A stretch of 64,000 nt of DNA from Anaerorhabdus sp964386325 (GTDB lineage Bacteria > Bacillota_I > Bacilli_A > Erysipelotrichales > Erysipelotrichaceae). The notes under the pieces are model-generated. The model had not been told where the DNA came from and made no database searches. It saw nothing but the letters and a program-made list of their open reading frames with translations. The position numbers were made by a program, and so were the translations under genes. Location: NCBI GenBank assembly GCA_964386325.1, contig CAYLQY010000005.1, forward strand, positions 81,114-145,113. Direction: 5' to 3'. This document shows, in pieces, positions 8,609 to 15,896 of the stretch (positions are counted from its first letter, which is position 1; each line of letters opens with the position of its first letter).

Positions 8609-9271
8609 ATGAAGGGATTATTAATAAAAGACTTTAAACTTTTAGCATCACAAAAAACATTCTTTGTATCAATCGTTTTCTTTTCAATAATTATGTTTTT
8701 TGGGAATTTTGATCCTTCATTTATTGTTGGTTATTTAACATTTATTTTCTCCTTATTTGTAATTAGTACAATTAGTTATGATGATTACAATAATGGATTC
8801 GCATTCTTATTTACGTTACCAATAACGCGTAAAACTTATGTGCGTAGTAAGTTCGTATTGAGTTTAATATTAGGACTTACAAGTTGGGGATTCGCTATGA
8901 TTCTAAGTGCTGGGGCAATCTATCTTTCTACAAAAACACTTGTAACTTTAGATTGGGTTTTATCACAATCTGTTGCGTGTTTAGTTATCTTTACACTACT
9001 ATCCATCATGATACCACTGCAACTCAAATTTGGTTCTGAAAAAAGTAGAATTGTAATGTTTATCTTCTATGGTGGGATATTTGGTATAGGTGCTCTTATT
9101 ACAGTGATTTTAGGACCAAATAATACACAAACATTATTGAATTCAATACTTTCATCAATAAGTTCAACAAATGAATTTGTAATTATGGGCATTATAGTAT
9201 TGACGCTATTAGTCATCCTATTAAGTAGTTATATCGCAAGTATTAAAGTAATCAAAAACAAACAATTTTAA
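8609..9271 (+). CDS. ABC-2 type transporter permease
   Basis: A 220-residue integral membrane protein with about six hydrophobic segments and no large extracellular domain, of the ABC2_membrane_5 type. The internal DDYNNGFAFLFTLPITRKTYVRSKF, between segments two and three, is the cytoplasmic coupling motif of this family. It starts 2 nt after the ATPase stop and ends the operon before a terminator. One permease is present, so a homodimer is likely. Confidence 0.85.
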   Translation: MKGLLIKDFKLLASQKTFFVSIVFFSIIMFFGNFDPSFIVGYLTFIFSLFVISTISYDDYNNGFAFLFTLPITRKTYVRSKFVLSLILGLTSWGFAMILSAGAIYLSTKTLVTLDWVLSQSVACLVIFTLLSIMIPLQLKFGSEKSRIVMFIFYGGIFGIGALITVILGPNNTQTLLNSILSSISSTNEFVIMGIIVLTLLVILLSSYIASIKVIKNKQF

Positions 9272-9298
9272 GCTCACCTTCGGGTGAGTTTTAATTTT
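9271..9298 (+). terminator. Rho-independent terminator of the YtrA operon
   Basis: GCTCACC-ttc-GGGTGAG with a UUCG-like loop, followed by TTTTAATTTT, directly after the stop. Confidence 0.85.
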
Positions 9299-9302
9299 CC
9301 TA

Positions 9303-9333
9303 TTGACTTGGAGTAGACTCTAAGTTGTATGAT
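9303..9333 (+). promoter_or_regulatory. MerR-type promoter with 19-bp spacer and dyad operator
   Basis: TTGACT (9303-9308) and TATGAT (9328-9333) are 19 bp apart, the stretched spacing typical of MerR-activated promoters. The dyad ACTTGGAGT-ag-ACTCTAAGT (9306-9325) fills the spacer and is close to the known operators of the AdhR/NmlR group. A near copy stands at 28914-28933. Confidence 0.85.
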
Positions 9334-9362
9334 GATATTAAATAGAAAGTGAAGGACAACTT

Positions 9363-9899
9363 ATGACTAAAAAAGTTTTGATTTTATCAGGAAGCCCACG
9401 TGTAAAAGGAAACTCTGATTTATTATGTGATGAATTTTTAAGGGGTGTAAAAGATGCCGGTAATGATGGTGAAATTATACGTATCGCATCTAAAAAAATT
9501 GGATTTTGTACAGGGTGTGAAACGTGTTCAAAGACAAAGAAATGTTTTCAACAAGATGATATGTATGAAATACTTTCAAAGATGAACAAAGCACAAGTAA
9601 TCGTGCTTGCGACACCCGTGTATTTTTATTCTATGGATGGTCAAATGAAGACTCTCATTGATCGTACTTTACCGATTTACACGGAACTAAAGGATAAAGA
9701 ATTTTATATTATTTTAACTGCTGCAGAAACTGATAAAGAAAGTATGAATCCAACAATTGCTGGTTTTAGAGGATTCTTTGATTGTTTAGAAAATCCTATA
9801 GAAAAAGGAATACTTTATGGATTAGGAGTATGGAGAAAAGGTGAGGTAAAAGAGACTGCACTTATGGAAGAAGCATATAAAATGGGCTCAAAGGTATAG
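9363..9899 (+). CDS. Iron-sulfur flavoprotein-like NAD(P)H-dependent oxidoreductase
   Basis: A 178-residue flavodoxin-fold protein of the NADPH-dependent FMN reductase family. The N-terminal LILSGSPRVKGNSDLL is the FMN phosphate loop. FCTGCETCSKTKKC carries the compact C-x2-C-x2-C-x5-C pattern that holds a 4Fe-4S cluster in iron-sulfur flavoproteins. It is preceded by a MerR-type promoter and followed, 2 nt after the stop, by the MerR gene. A role in electrophile or quinone detoxification is inferred from this coupling. Confidence 0.85.
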   Translation: MTKKVLILSGSPRVKGNSDLLCDEFLRGVKDAGNDGEIIRIASKKIGFCTGCETCSKTKKCFQQDDMYEILSKMNKAQVIVLATPVYFYSMDGQMKTLIDRTLPIYTELKDKEFYIILTAAETDKESMNPTIAGFRGFFDCLENPIEKGILYGLGVWRKGEVKETALMEEAYKMGSKV

Positions 9900-9901
9900 T
9901 T

Positions 9902-10267
9902 ATGCTTATTGCTGAAGTCAGTAAAAAATATGAGATAACTGCGGATACATTACGTTATTATGAGCGAATTGGATTAATTCCAACTGTTCATCGCAATGTG
10001 AGTGGAATTCGTGATTATTCTGAAGAAGATTGTAATTGGGTGCAATTCATTAAATGTATGAGAGGTGCTGGCTTATCGATTGAATCACTTGTAGAGTATG
10101 TTACTCTTTTTCAACAAGGAGACTCAACTTTAGAAGCACGCAAACTATTATTAATTGAAGAAAGAAAAGAAGTATTGAAACGAATAAGAGAAATGAATGA
10201 AGTTTTAGAACGTTTAAATTATAAAATTAAAAATTACGAAACAAATGCTGCAAAATTAAATAAATAA
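9902..10267 (+). CDS. MerR-family regulator, AdhR/NmlR-like
   Basis: 121 residues: MerR winged helix (ITADTLRYYERIGLIPTVHR, residues 12-31, then GIRDYSEEDCNWVQFIKCMR) and a C-terminal coiled-coil dimerisation helix. Cys52 lies at the position used by B. subtilis AdhR to sense aldehydes by thiol modification. No metal-binding cysteine cluster is present at the C-terminus, which argues against a metal sensor. It is co-transcribed with the flavoprotein and should activate the promoter at 9303 and perhaps that at 28906. Confidence 0.9.
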   Translation: MLIAEVSKKYEITADTLRYYERIGLIPTVHRNVSGIRDYSEEDCNWVQFIKCMRGAGLSIESLVEYVTLFQQGDSTLEARKLLLIEERKEVLKRIREMNEVLERLNYKIKNYETNAAKLNK

Positions 10268-10282
10268 TAAAATGAAGTAAAT

Positions 10283-10332
10283 AAAAACCCTATAAGTAAA
10301 GGCTAAAATTAGCACTTACCAACAGGGTTTTT
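10283..10332. terminator. Terminator between merR and the EAL gene
   Basis: AAAAACCCT (10283-10291) and AGGGTTTTT (10324-10332) enclose a second helix built on GGCTAA and TTAGC. Convergent genes on both sides can share it. Confidence 0.7.
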
Positions 10333-10341
10333 AAATTGTTT

Positions 10342-11637
10342 CTATTCTGAATAGCTATCTAAAAGTGTATTGAAATCAGCCATAGGCATAGGTTTATGAT
10401 AATAGAATCCTTGTATTGCATCACAACCACATTGTAATAAGAAGTCGACATATTCTTTCGTTTCTACACCTTCTGCAACAACCTTCATATGGAGTGATTT
10501 TATTAAATCAATCATTGTTTTTATAATAACTTTATTTTCCTCGTTAATGCTTCGTACAAAGAATTCACGATCCATTTTTATTGCATCAAATGCAGCATTT
10601 AAAAGCACATTGAAGGAAGAAAATCCATTGCCAAAATCGTCTAAAGAACAAGAGAATCCGGCATCTTTTATTTCTTTAATTATCTTTTTTAAACGATCGG
10701 TATCATCAAGTGAAATTGATTCCATTAACTCAAACTCAATAAGATTAAGTGGAATTGAATATTTCTCTACAACTTTTTTATAATCGCTGATGAAGTCATC
10801 ATCATAGAATTCGGGTTTTGATATATTAAAACTAATTGGGACAACAGGCTTGTTTGAACGTATCCGCTCATCAAGCATTTTACAAACAACATCAAAAATA
10901 TCGAGATCAATCACATAAATATAGGTATTTTTAATGAGAATAGGTAAAAAATCAGAAACTGGAATAAAATTACCATTCGCATCAATCCAACGTATTAAAG
11001 ATTCAGCGCCAATAATTTTATTTGTATACGGATCTACTTTTGGTTGAAGATAAGGAACAAATTCGTAATTAAAGAATGCTTGAGCAGTTCTGAATTCTAG
11101 GTCACATTGACTCATATATTTTTCACTATAGGTATCATCATAGAGTTCATAACAATGGGAACGATTTGTAAGAGTTTCACTTTGTTTTCTAGAAATATTC
11201 GCTAAATGATAGGCTTCTTCAAAATCACAATCATGATGATTGAGTGGAAAAATACCAAACGATTCAAAATTATTACGATGTATACGAGGGTCATCAATGC
11301 GGTAGCAAAGATCAATCAATTTTGGCATACGTGTATATAAAAAGTCATGAATATTGGAATACGCAAAAAGAATGACGAAATTATCACTAAAGTCATGAGC
11401 AATTGATTCACCATCATCCAAGAAATCAGCTACTTTATGATAAATAAGCTTAAGAATTTCGTTGCCACCTTCATAACCATAGAGGCAATTGAAATAGCGA
11501 AAATTTTTAATATTCATAGTAGCCAGCAAGTATTTTTCGGGAGTTTTTCTTGCCTCTTCATATTTAATTTTAATCCATTCACGGTTATAACCACATATAA
11601 CCGAATCAGTGTAATCGACTTCTAATTGAGTATTCAT
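10342..11637 (-). CDS. Cyclic di-GMP phosphodiesterase (EAL) with degenerate GGDEF domain
   Basis: 431 residues from the ATG at 11637, which has AGGAG 8 nt upstream; the longer frame from 11715 lacks this. Residues about 15-160 resemble a GGDEF domain, but the signature is replaced (HDFSDNFVIL), so cyclase activity is unlikely. The EAL domain follows, with the signature read as ESL in GAESLIRW (about 209), then FNISKPEF, EFELMES, CSLDDFGNGFSSF, IKMDREF, VAEGVET and AIQGFYYHKPM. The metal and catalytic residues look intact, predicting hydrolysis of c-di-GMP. No membrane segment is seen. Confidence 0.9.
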   Translation of the reverse strand: MNTQLEVDYTDSVICGYNREWIKIKYEEARKTPEKYLLATMNIKNFRYFNCLYGYEGGNEILKLIYHKVADFLDDGESIAHDFSDNFVILFAYSNIHDFLYTRMPKLIDLCYRIDDPRIHRNNFESFGIFPLNHHDCDFEEAYHLANISRKQSETLTNRSHCYELYDDTYSEKYMSQCDLEFRTAQAFFNYEFVPYLQPKVDPYTNKIIGAESLIRWIDANGNFIPVSDFLPILIKNTYIYVIDLDIFDVVCKMLDERIRSNKPVVPISFNISKPEFYDDDFISDYKKVVEKYSIPLNLIEFELMESISLDDTDRLKKIIKEIKDAGFSCSLDDFGNGFSSFNVLLNAAFDAIKMDREFFVRSINEENKVIIKTMIDLIKSLHMKVVAEGVETKEYVDFLLQCGCDAIQGFYYHKPMPMADFNTLLDSYSE

Positions 11638-11818
11638 ATCAAATCTCCTAGGGTGATTAATGGTAATATTTAGTACTATTATAAAACAACATTGGAAGTA
11701 AAGATATGCTTTCATTACTATAAAATATATTTTTTTAGGAGAAAATACAGATAAAAATTAGCATATAAGGATAATAGTAAAAAATCACAAGAATAAAAAT
11801 TTGTATTAAAAAAATAAA

Positions 11819-11882
11819 AGAAAACGCTTGCATTTTAAAAAATCATGAGTTATAGTTTGATTGTAAAGGTGGTATATACCAC
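11819..11882 (+). promoter_or_regulatory. Promoter, cre site and palindromic operator of the MupG/PTS operon
   Basis: A cre-like AGAAAACGCTTGCA at 11819-11832 overlaps TTGCAT (11829-11834); TATAGT (11851-11856) is 16 bp downstream. A perfect 14-nt palindrome GTGGTATATACCAC follows at 11869-11882, just after the expected transcript start. TGGT...ACCA palindromes are typical of HutC/NagR-type GntR proteins, so the GntR gene at 15897 is the likely repressor. Confidence 0.65.
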
Positions 11883-11910
11883 GAGTAAATGGGCTTAGAA
11901 AGGGGTTTTT

Positions 11911-12207
11911 ATGAAAATTTGTTTGATTTGTTGCGCAGGGATGAGCACAAGTGCAATTGTAAAGAAAATGCAAGATGCTGCAACTGAACAAGGTATTGAA
12001 GCAGAGATTTGGGCAGTTGGAGAGGCACAAGCGAAAGAGAATGTAGAAAAAGCAGATGTAATTCTACTAGGTCCACAAATTAGATTTGCATTATCAAGAA
12101 TTCAAGCATTGGATCCAAATAAACCAGTAGCTGCAATCGATATGATGAGCTATGGCAAAATGGATGGTAAAAAAATATTGGCTGATGCAATAGCACTTAT
12201 TAAATAG
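11911..12207 (+). CDS. PTS lactose/cellobiose-family EIIB
   Basis: A 98-residue cytoplasmic phosphocarrier. The N-terminal KICLICCAGMSTSAIVKKM is the EIIB-cellobiose phosphate loop, with Cys7 as the phosphorylated residue. It takes phosphate from EIIA (13589) and passes it to the sugar carried by EIIC (12245). AGAAAGGGG precedes the start. It is the first gene of an operon running to a MupG-like enzyme and a GntR regulator, which suggests an unusual disaccharide rather than cellobiose itself. Confidence 0.93.
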   Translation: MKICLICCAGMSTSAIVKKMQDAATEQGIEAEIWAVGEAQAKENVEKADVILLGPQIRFALSRIQALDPNKPVAAIDMMSYGKMDGKKILADAIALIK

Positions 12208-12244
12208 CTATTGTTCGCATAAACTAAATTTTAAGGAGGATAAA

Positions 12245-13534
12245 ATGAACGGTTTAGTAAATTGGATGGAACGTAACTTTGTTCCTATCGCAGCAAAAAT
12301 TGGTTCTCAACGTCATCTAGTGGCAATAAGAGATGCATTTATCTCAATCATGCCGATTACAATGGCAGGAGCTATTGCTTCATTAATTAACGTATTTGTT
12401 AGAGATTTACCTACAATGTGGAAAATGACAGACTTCGTTACTGCCATGGCACCGGTAATCAGTGTAAATGGTAACGTATGGTGGGGAACTACTGTTATTC
12501 TTGCATTAGCATTTGTTATTTCATTAGGTTATAACTTATCAAAGAGTTATGATGTGAATCCACTTGCTGGAGGACTTGTAGCCTTATCAGCATTCCTTGT
12601 AACAACAAGACAATCTCAACCTGATGCAGGATGGGGTTACTTCCACTGGGGAGAATTTGGTGCTAGTGCACTATTCACAGCATTATTCATTGGCTTAATA
12701 GCTACAATGATTTATGTATTCCTTATGAAGAATAACATCACAATTAAAATGCCAGATGTTGTTCCACCAGCAGTTTCTAAAGCTTTCGCAGCAATTATTC
12801 CAGGAACAGTTGCAATTTATATCTTCGCAATCATTGCATACCTATTCTCAACATTTGTTGGAATGGCATTCAATGACTGGGTATTTAAAATAATTCAAGG
12901 ACCATTTATCAATTTGGTTCAAGGATTACCTGCAGTATTAATTCTTACATTTGTTGTTCAATTATTCTGGTTCTTTGGATTACATGGAACTAACGTATTA
13001 GCTCCAGTATTAGATGGTGCTTGGCTAACTGCATTACTTGATAACAATAATGCTTACATGGCAGGGACAAAACTAAATGAACTACCTTATCTTTGGACTC
13101 GTGGATCATTCGATGCTTATGCATGGATGGGTGGAGCAGGATGTACAATTGCATTAGTTATTGCATTATTAATTTTCTCTAAACGTGAAGATGAAAAAGC
13201 AGTAGCAAAAATATCAGCTCCAATGGGTATCTTCAATATTAATGAACCAGTAGCATTTGGTCTACCAATCGTATTAAATGCAGTGTATTTAATCCCATGG
13301 ATTCTCATTACACCAATACTTGTAACAATTGGTTATCTATTTACAGCTGCTGGCATTATTCCACCAGTATTTATCCAAGTACCATGGATTGTTCCACCAG
13401 TATTCTATGCATTCCTTGCAACAGGTGGTAACTTTATTGCAGCGGGAGTCGCTTTATTGAACCTTGTAATTGCAATCTTCTTATGGTCAATTTTCGTAAA
13501 AGTTGCAAATACAATCAAACCATCTCAAGACTAA
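12245..13534 (+). CDS. PTS cellobiose-family EIIC
   Basis: A 429-residue membrane protein of the CelB/ChbC type with about ten transmembrane segments. The conserved FWFFGLHGTNVLAPVLD and NINEPVAFGLPIVLN motifs line the sugar site in this family. AAGGAGG precedes the ATG. The substrates known for the family are beta-linked disaccharides such as cellobiose, lactose and chitobiose; here a muropeptide-derived disaccharide is a possibility given the downstream MupG. Confidence 0.93.
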   Translation: MNGLVNWMERNFVPIAAKIGSQRHLVAIRDAFISIMPITMAGAIASLINVFVRDLPTMWKMTDFVTAMAPVISVNGNVWWGTTVILALAFVISLGYNLSKSYDVNPLAGGLVALSAFLVTTRQSQPDAGWGYFHWGEFGASALFTALFIGLIATMIYVFLMKNNITIKMPDVVPPAVSKAFAAIIPGTVAIYIFAIIAYLFSTFVGMAFNDWVFKIIQGPFINLVQGLPAVLILTFVVQLFWFFGLHGTNVLAPVLDGAWLTALLDNNNAYMAGTKLNELPYLWTRGSFDAYAWMGGAGCTIALVIALLIFSKREDEKAVAKISAPMGIFNINEPVAFGLPIVLNAVYLIPWILITPILVTIGYLFTAAGIIPPVFIQVPWIVPPVFYAFLATGGNFIAAGVALLNLVIAIFLWSIFVKVANTIKPSQD

Positions 13535-13542
13535 ATAATTAA

Positions 13543-13563
13543 AGAGGGGGTTTATCCCCCTCT
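13543..13563 (+). terminator. Intra-operon GC hairpin between EIIC and EIIA
   Basis: AGAGGGGG-tttat-CCCCCTCT is a perfect 8-bp stem followed by only a weak T-rich stretch. It may act as a partial terminator or protect the upstream mRNA end, lowering expression of the downstream genes relative to EIIB and EIIC. Confidence 0.6.
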
Positions 13564-13588
13564 ATCTTATTTTAAAACAGGAGGCAGT

Positions 13589-13897
13589 ATGGAAGGATTA
13601 GAACTAATCGCGTTTCAAATTATTTCAGCAGTAGGAACAGCCCGCTCTTTTTATATCGAAGCTATTCAAGACGCAAAACGTGGAGACTTTGAAGAGGCTA
13701 GAAATAAAATAAAAGAAGGTAGTAATTTGTTTCTTGAAGGGCACCATGCACATGCTGAATTGATTCAAAAAGAGGCAAATGGTGAAATTAATACAATTAC
13801 CTTATTGCTTATGCATGCCGAGGATCAACTGATGAGTGCCGAAGCATTTAAGATTATCGCAGAAGAATTTATTGATGTATACGAAAGCAGAAAGTAG
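13589..13897 (+). CDS. PTS lactose/cellobiose-family EIIA
   Basis: 102 residues, all-helical EIIA-Lac/Chb type. The phosphorylated histidine should be His76 in LLLMHAEDQLM, the conserved motif of the family; GHHAHAELIQKEANGE upstream is also characteristic. ACAGGAGG gives a strong ribosome site. It completes the split PTS with EIIB and EIIC. Confidence 0.93.
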   Translation: MEGLELIAFQIISAVGTARSFYIEAIQDAKRGDFEEARNKIKEGSNLFLEGHHAHAELIQKEANGEINTITLLLMHAEDQLMSAEAFKIIAEEFIDVYESRK

Positions 13898-13905
13898 GAA
13901 TTAAA

Positions 13906-14121
13906 ATGATTTATGTTAATTGCGCAGCACAACAAGATGATATAATAAATATGCTTGAAAACTATGAGGGAGATATTAAGTTTAAATTTGCAGGAAAAAA
14001 AGGCATTAAAATTGCATTTGAAGTAACTACAGATGACTTAGATCTTGCCATCAATCAAGCGAAGGCAATTATAAAAGAAAGCAAAATTGGTAAAGCATTG
14101 TACTTTCAAGTAGTAAAGTGA
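13906..14121 (+). CDS. Small unknown protein in the MupG/PTS operon
   Basis: 71 residues, charged and soluble, with no family that I recognise. The predicted pattern is strand-helix-strand-strand-helix-strand (MIYVNCA, DDIINMLENY, IKFKFAG, KGIKIAFEVT, DLDLAINQAKAIIKES, KALYFQVV), an alpha/beta ferredoxin-like layout. It starts 8 nt after the EIIA stop and 9 nt before the next small gene, and GC, codon choice and ribosome site look like those of its neighbours. A role as a PTS accessory or regulator is only a guess. Confidence 0.75.
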   Translation: MIYVNCAAQQDDIINMLENYEGDIKFKFAGKKGIKIAFEVTTDDLDLAINQAKAIIKESKIGKALYFQVVK

Positions 14122-14130
14122 GGAAAAAAT

Positions 14131-14304
14131 ATGGAAAAATGGGGTTTGACGATTTGTGGATTGGGCTTATTTCTAATTATGATTTCATCAGCATCTACAC
14201 CAACTAATTTAATAATAGTTGGTAGTGGAATTTTCTATGTAATTCTAGGAGCTTTCTTAATTGTCTATAAGAAAAAGAAAGTGAATAGAGGTACTGCGAA
14301 ATGA
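14131..14304 (+). CDS. Small membrane protein in the MupG/PTS operon
   Basis: 57 residues beginning MEKWGLTICGLGLFLIM and ending KKKKVNRGTAK. Two hydrophobic segments (about residues 5-20 and 25-46) are followed by a basic tail, so both ends should face the cytoplasm or the protein is a hairpin. GTGAGGAAAA precedes the ATG, and the stop overlaps the start of the DUF3284 gene as ATGA. No homologue is recognised. Its place in a tightly packed operon supports it as a real gene. Confidence 0.65.
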   Translation: MEKWGLTICGLGLFLIMISSASTPTNLIIVGSGIFYVILGAFLIVYKKKKVNRGTAK

Positions 14305-14741
14305 AAGTAAGTGAAGAGTTGAATATTTCGGCAAATCAGTTTTTTGACCATATTTTATCTACAATTCAATATGAATTAAAAGAGTATGAAAAGAAGAGTG
14401 TAGACAAAGATCACATTGTTCAAGGGATTACTTATAAAAAAGATATCAAAACTAAAATGAAGCAAGTTGATCATGTAACGGTAGAAATTACTAAATTAGT
14501 TGTACCAACAGAATATGAAGCAACATTTGATTCATCACAAGGAAAAACAGTCATGAATTATAGTATAGAAATAGTTGATGACACCCACTGTATTGTGGAT
14601 TATGAAGAATCGTTTATAGGAAAAGATACAGCAAATAAACTAAATCATAAATTGATGAGTGTTTTTTATGGTGGAAAGAGTAAGAAAAGAATTCATTATC
14701 TATTGAAAGCAATAGAGGAGCATATCTTGAAAGGAGAATAA
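14301..14741 (+). CDS. DUF3284 domain protein
   Basis: 146 residues matching the DUF3284 family, proteins of unknown function that recur in PTS sugar operons of Firmicutes. The N-terminal VSEELNISANQFFDHILSTI and the central DYEESFIG region are typical. The fold pattern (helix, then long beta hairpins, then a C-terminal helix) recalls START/Bet v1-like ligand-binding proteins, which is only a guess from secondary structure. It overlaps the upstream small gene by 4 nt and lies 2 nt before the MupG gene. Confidence 0.8.
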   Translation: MKVSEELNISANQFFDHILSTIQYELKEYEKKSVDKDHIVQGITYKKDIKTKMKQVDHVTVEITKLVVPTEYEATFDSSQGKTVMNYSIEIVDDTHCIVDYEESFIGKDTANKLNHKLMSVFYGGKSKKRIHYLLKAIEEHILKGE

Positions 14742-14743
14742 CC

Positions 14744-15826
14744 ATGCCTCGATTAGGAATATCACTTTATCCAGATGTATCAAAAGACATAAAGAGGGAT
14801 AAAGAGTATATCGATTTAGCAGCAAAATATGGTTATACACGTTTATTTACAAATTTATTAAGTGTTTCAAAAGAAGACTTAGAAGTATTTAGAGAATTAA
14901 ATAAATATGCACATGATAAGGGCTTTGAGGTCATTTTAGATGTCGCTCCAAGTGTCTTTGAAGAAAATAATTGTTCATTCAATGACTTAAGTTTTTTCAA
15001 AGAATTATATGCGGATGGAATAAGATTAGATGAAGGATTTAATGGTCAAAAAGAAGCACTTATGACAATGAATCCAGAACGTTTAAAGATAGAAGTAAAT
15101 GCATCACAAGATACAGGGTATATCGACAATATATTAAGCTATAAACCTTATAAGGATAATTTGATTACTTGTCATAATTTTTATCCGCAAAGATATACCG
15201 CACTAAGCTATGATTTATTTATGAAAACATCAAAACAAATCAAAAATAATAATCTTAAAGTAGCGGCATTTGTAACAAGTCAAACAAAAGGTGCTTTTGG
15301 ACCTTGGCCAGTAAATGATGGATTATGTACATTGGAAATGCATAGAGATTTACCTATTGATTTACAAGTTAGACATTTATATGCGACCGAAGTGGTTGAT
15401 GATATCCTTGTCGCAAACTGTTATGCTAGTGAAGAAGAGCTGGCACTAATGGCACAAATTCATCCAGGTAAATTAACAATAAAAATTGAACTTCTCGATG
15501 AAGTTAGTGAAGTAGAGAAAGAAATTATTTTCAATTATCCACATTTTGTACGTGGGGATATGAGTGAATTTATGGCACGTAGTACAATGTGTCGAATCGA
15601 TTACAAAGATGCAAGCATAACTCCAAAGACAACACCAGCCGTATTACACCGCGGGGATGTATGTATCCTAAACGAAAAATATGGACGATACAAAGGTGAA
15701 CTCCATATAATTCTAAAAGATATGCCTAATGAAGGTAACATCAATTTAGTTGGGAAAGTTTTAGAAAAAGAAATGATAATGTTAGAATTCATACAACCAT
15801 GGAAGCCATTTGCTTTAATCAAGTAG
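14744..15826 (+). CDS. mupG: MupG/DUF871-family 6-phospho-glycosidase
   Basis: 360 residues with the DUF871 TIM barrel (PRLGISLYPDVSKDIKRDKEYI, then LDVAPSVF, GIRLDEGF, NLITCHNFYPQ, GAFGPWPVNDGLCTLE) and a C-terminal beta domain (HRGDVCILNEKYGRYKGEL). The characterised S. aureus member, MupG, is a cytoplasmic 6-phospho-N-acetylmuramidase that splits MurNAc-6-phosphate-GlcNAc from cell-wall recycling. The operon's PTS is of the cellobiose class rather than the MurP glucose class, so the true substrate may differ. Aspartates in the barrel (RLDEG) are probable catalytic residues. AAAGGAG precedes the start. Confidence 0.85.
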   Translation: MPRLGISLYPDVSKDIKRDKEYIDLAAKYGYTRLFTNLLSVSKEDLEVFRELNKYAHDKGFEVILDVAPSVFEENNCSFNDLSFFKELYADGIRLDEGFNGQKEALMTMNPERLKIEVNASQDTGYIDNILSYKPYKDNLITCHNFYPQRYTALSYDLFMKTSKQIKNNNLKVAAFVTSQTKGAFGPWPVNDGLCTLEMHRDLPIDLQVRHLYATEVVDDILVANCYASEEELALMAQIHPGKLTIKIELLDEVSEVEKEIIFNYPHFVRGDMSEFMARSTMCRIDYKDASITPKTTPAVLHRGDVCILNEKYGRYKGELHIILKDMPNEGNINLVGKVLEKEMIMLEFIQPWKPFALIK

Positions 15827-15896
15827 CAAATAGGCTTTTTGCTATTTAAAATTGATTTAAAATAAGATATTATTATCGATATAGAAAGGGGTAACT

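Noticed and set aside
11806..12030. Minus-strand frame across the PTS promoter and EIIB start
   Set aside because: It overlaps the promoter, cre and operator and the EIIB coding start; no ribosome site or family.
13117..13308. Minus-strand frame inside EIIC
   Set aside because: Shadow of a well supported membrane gene; the same applies to the other long antisense frames inside real genes.
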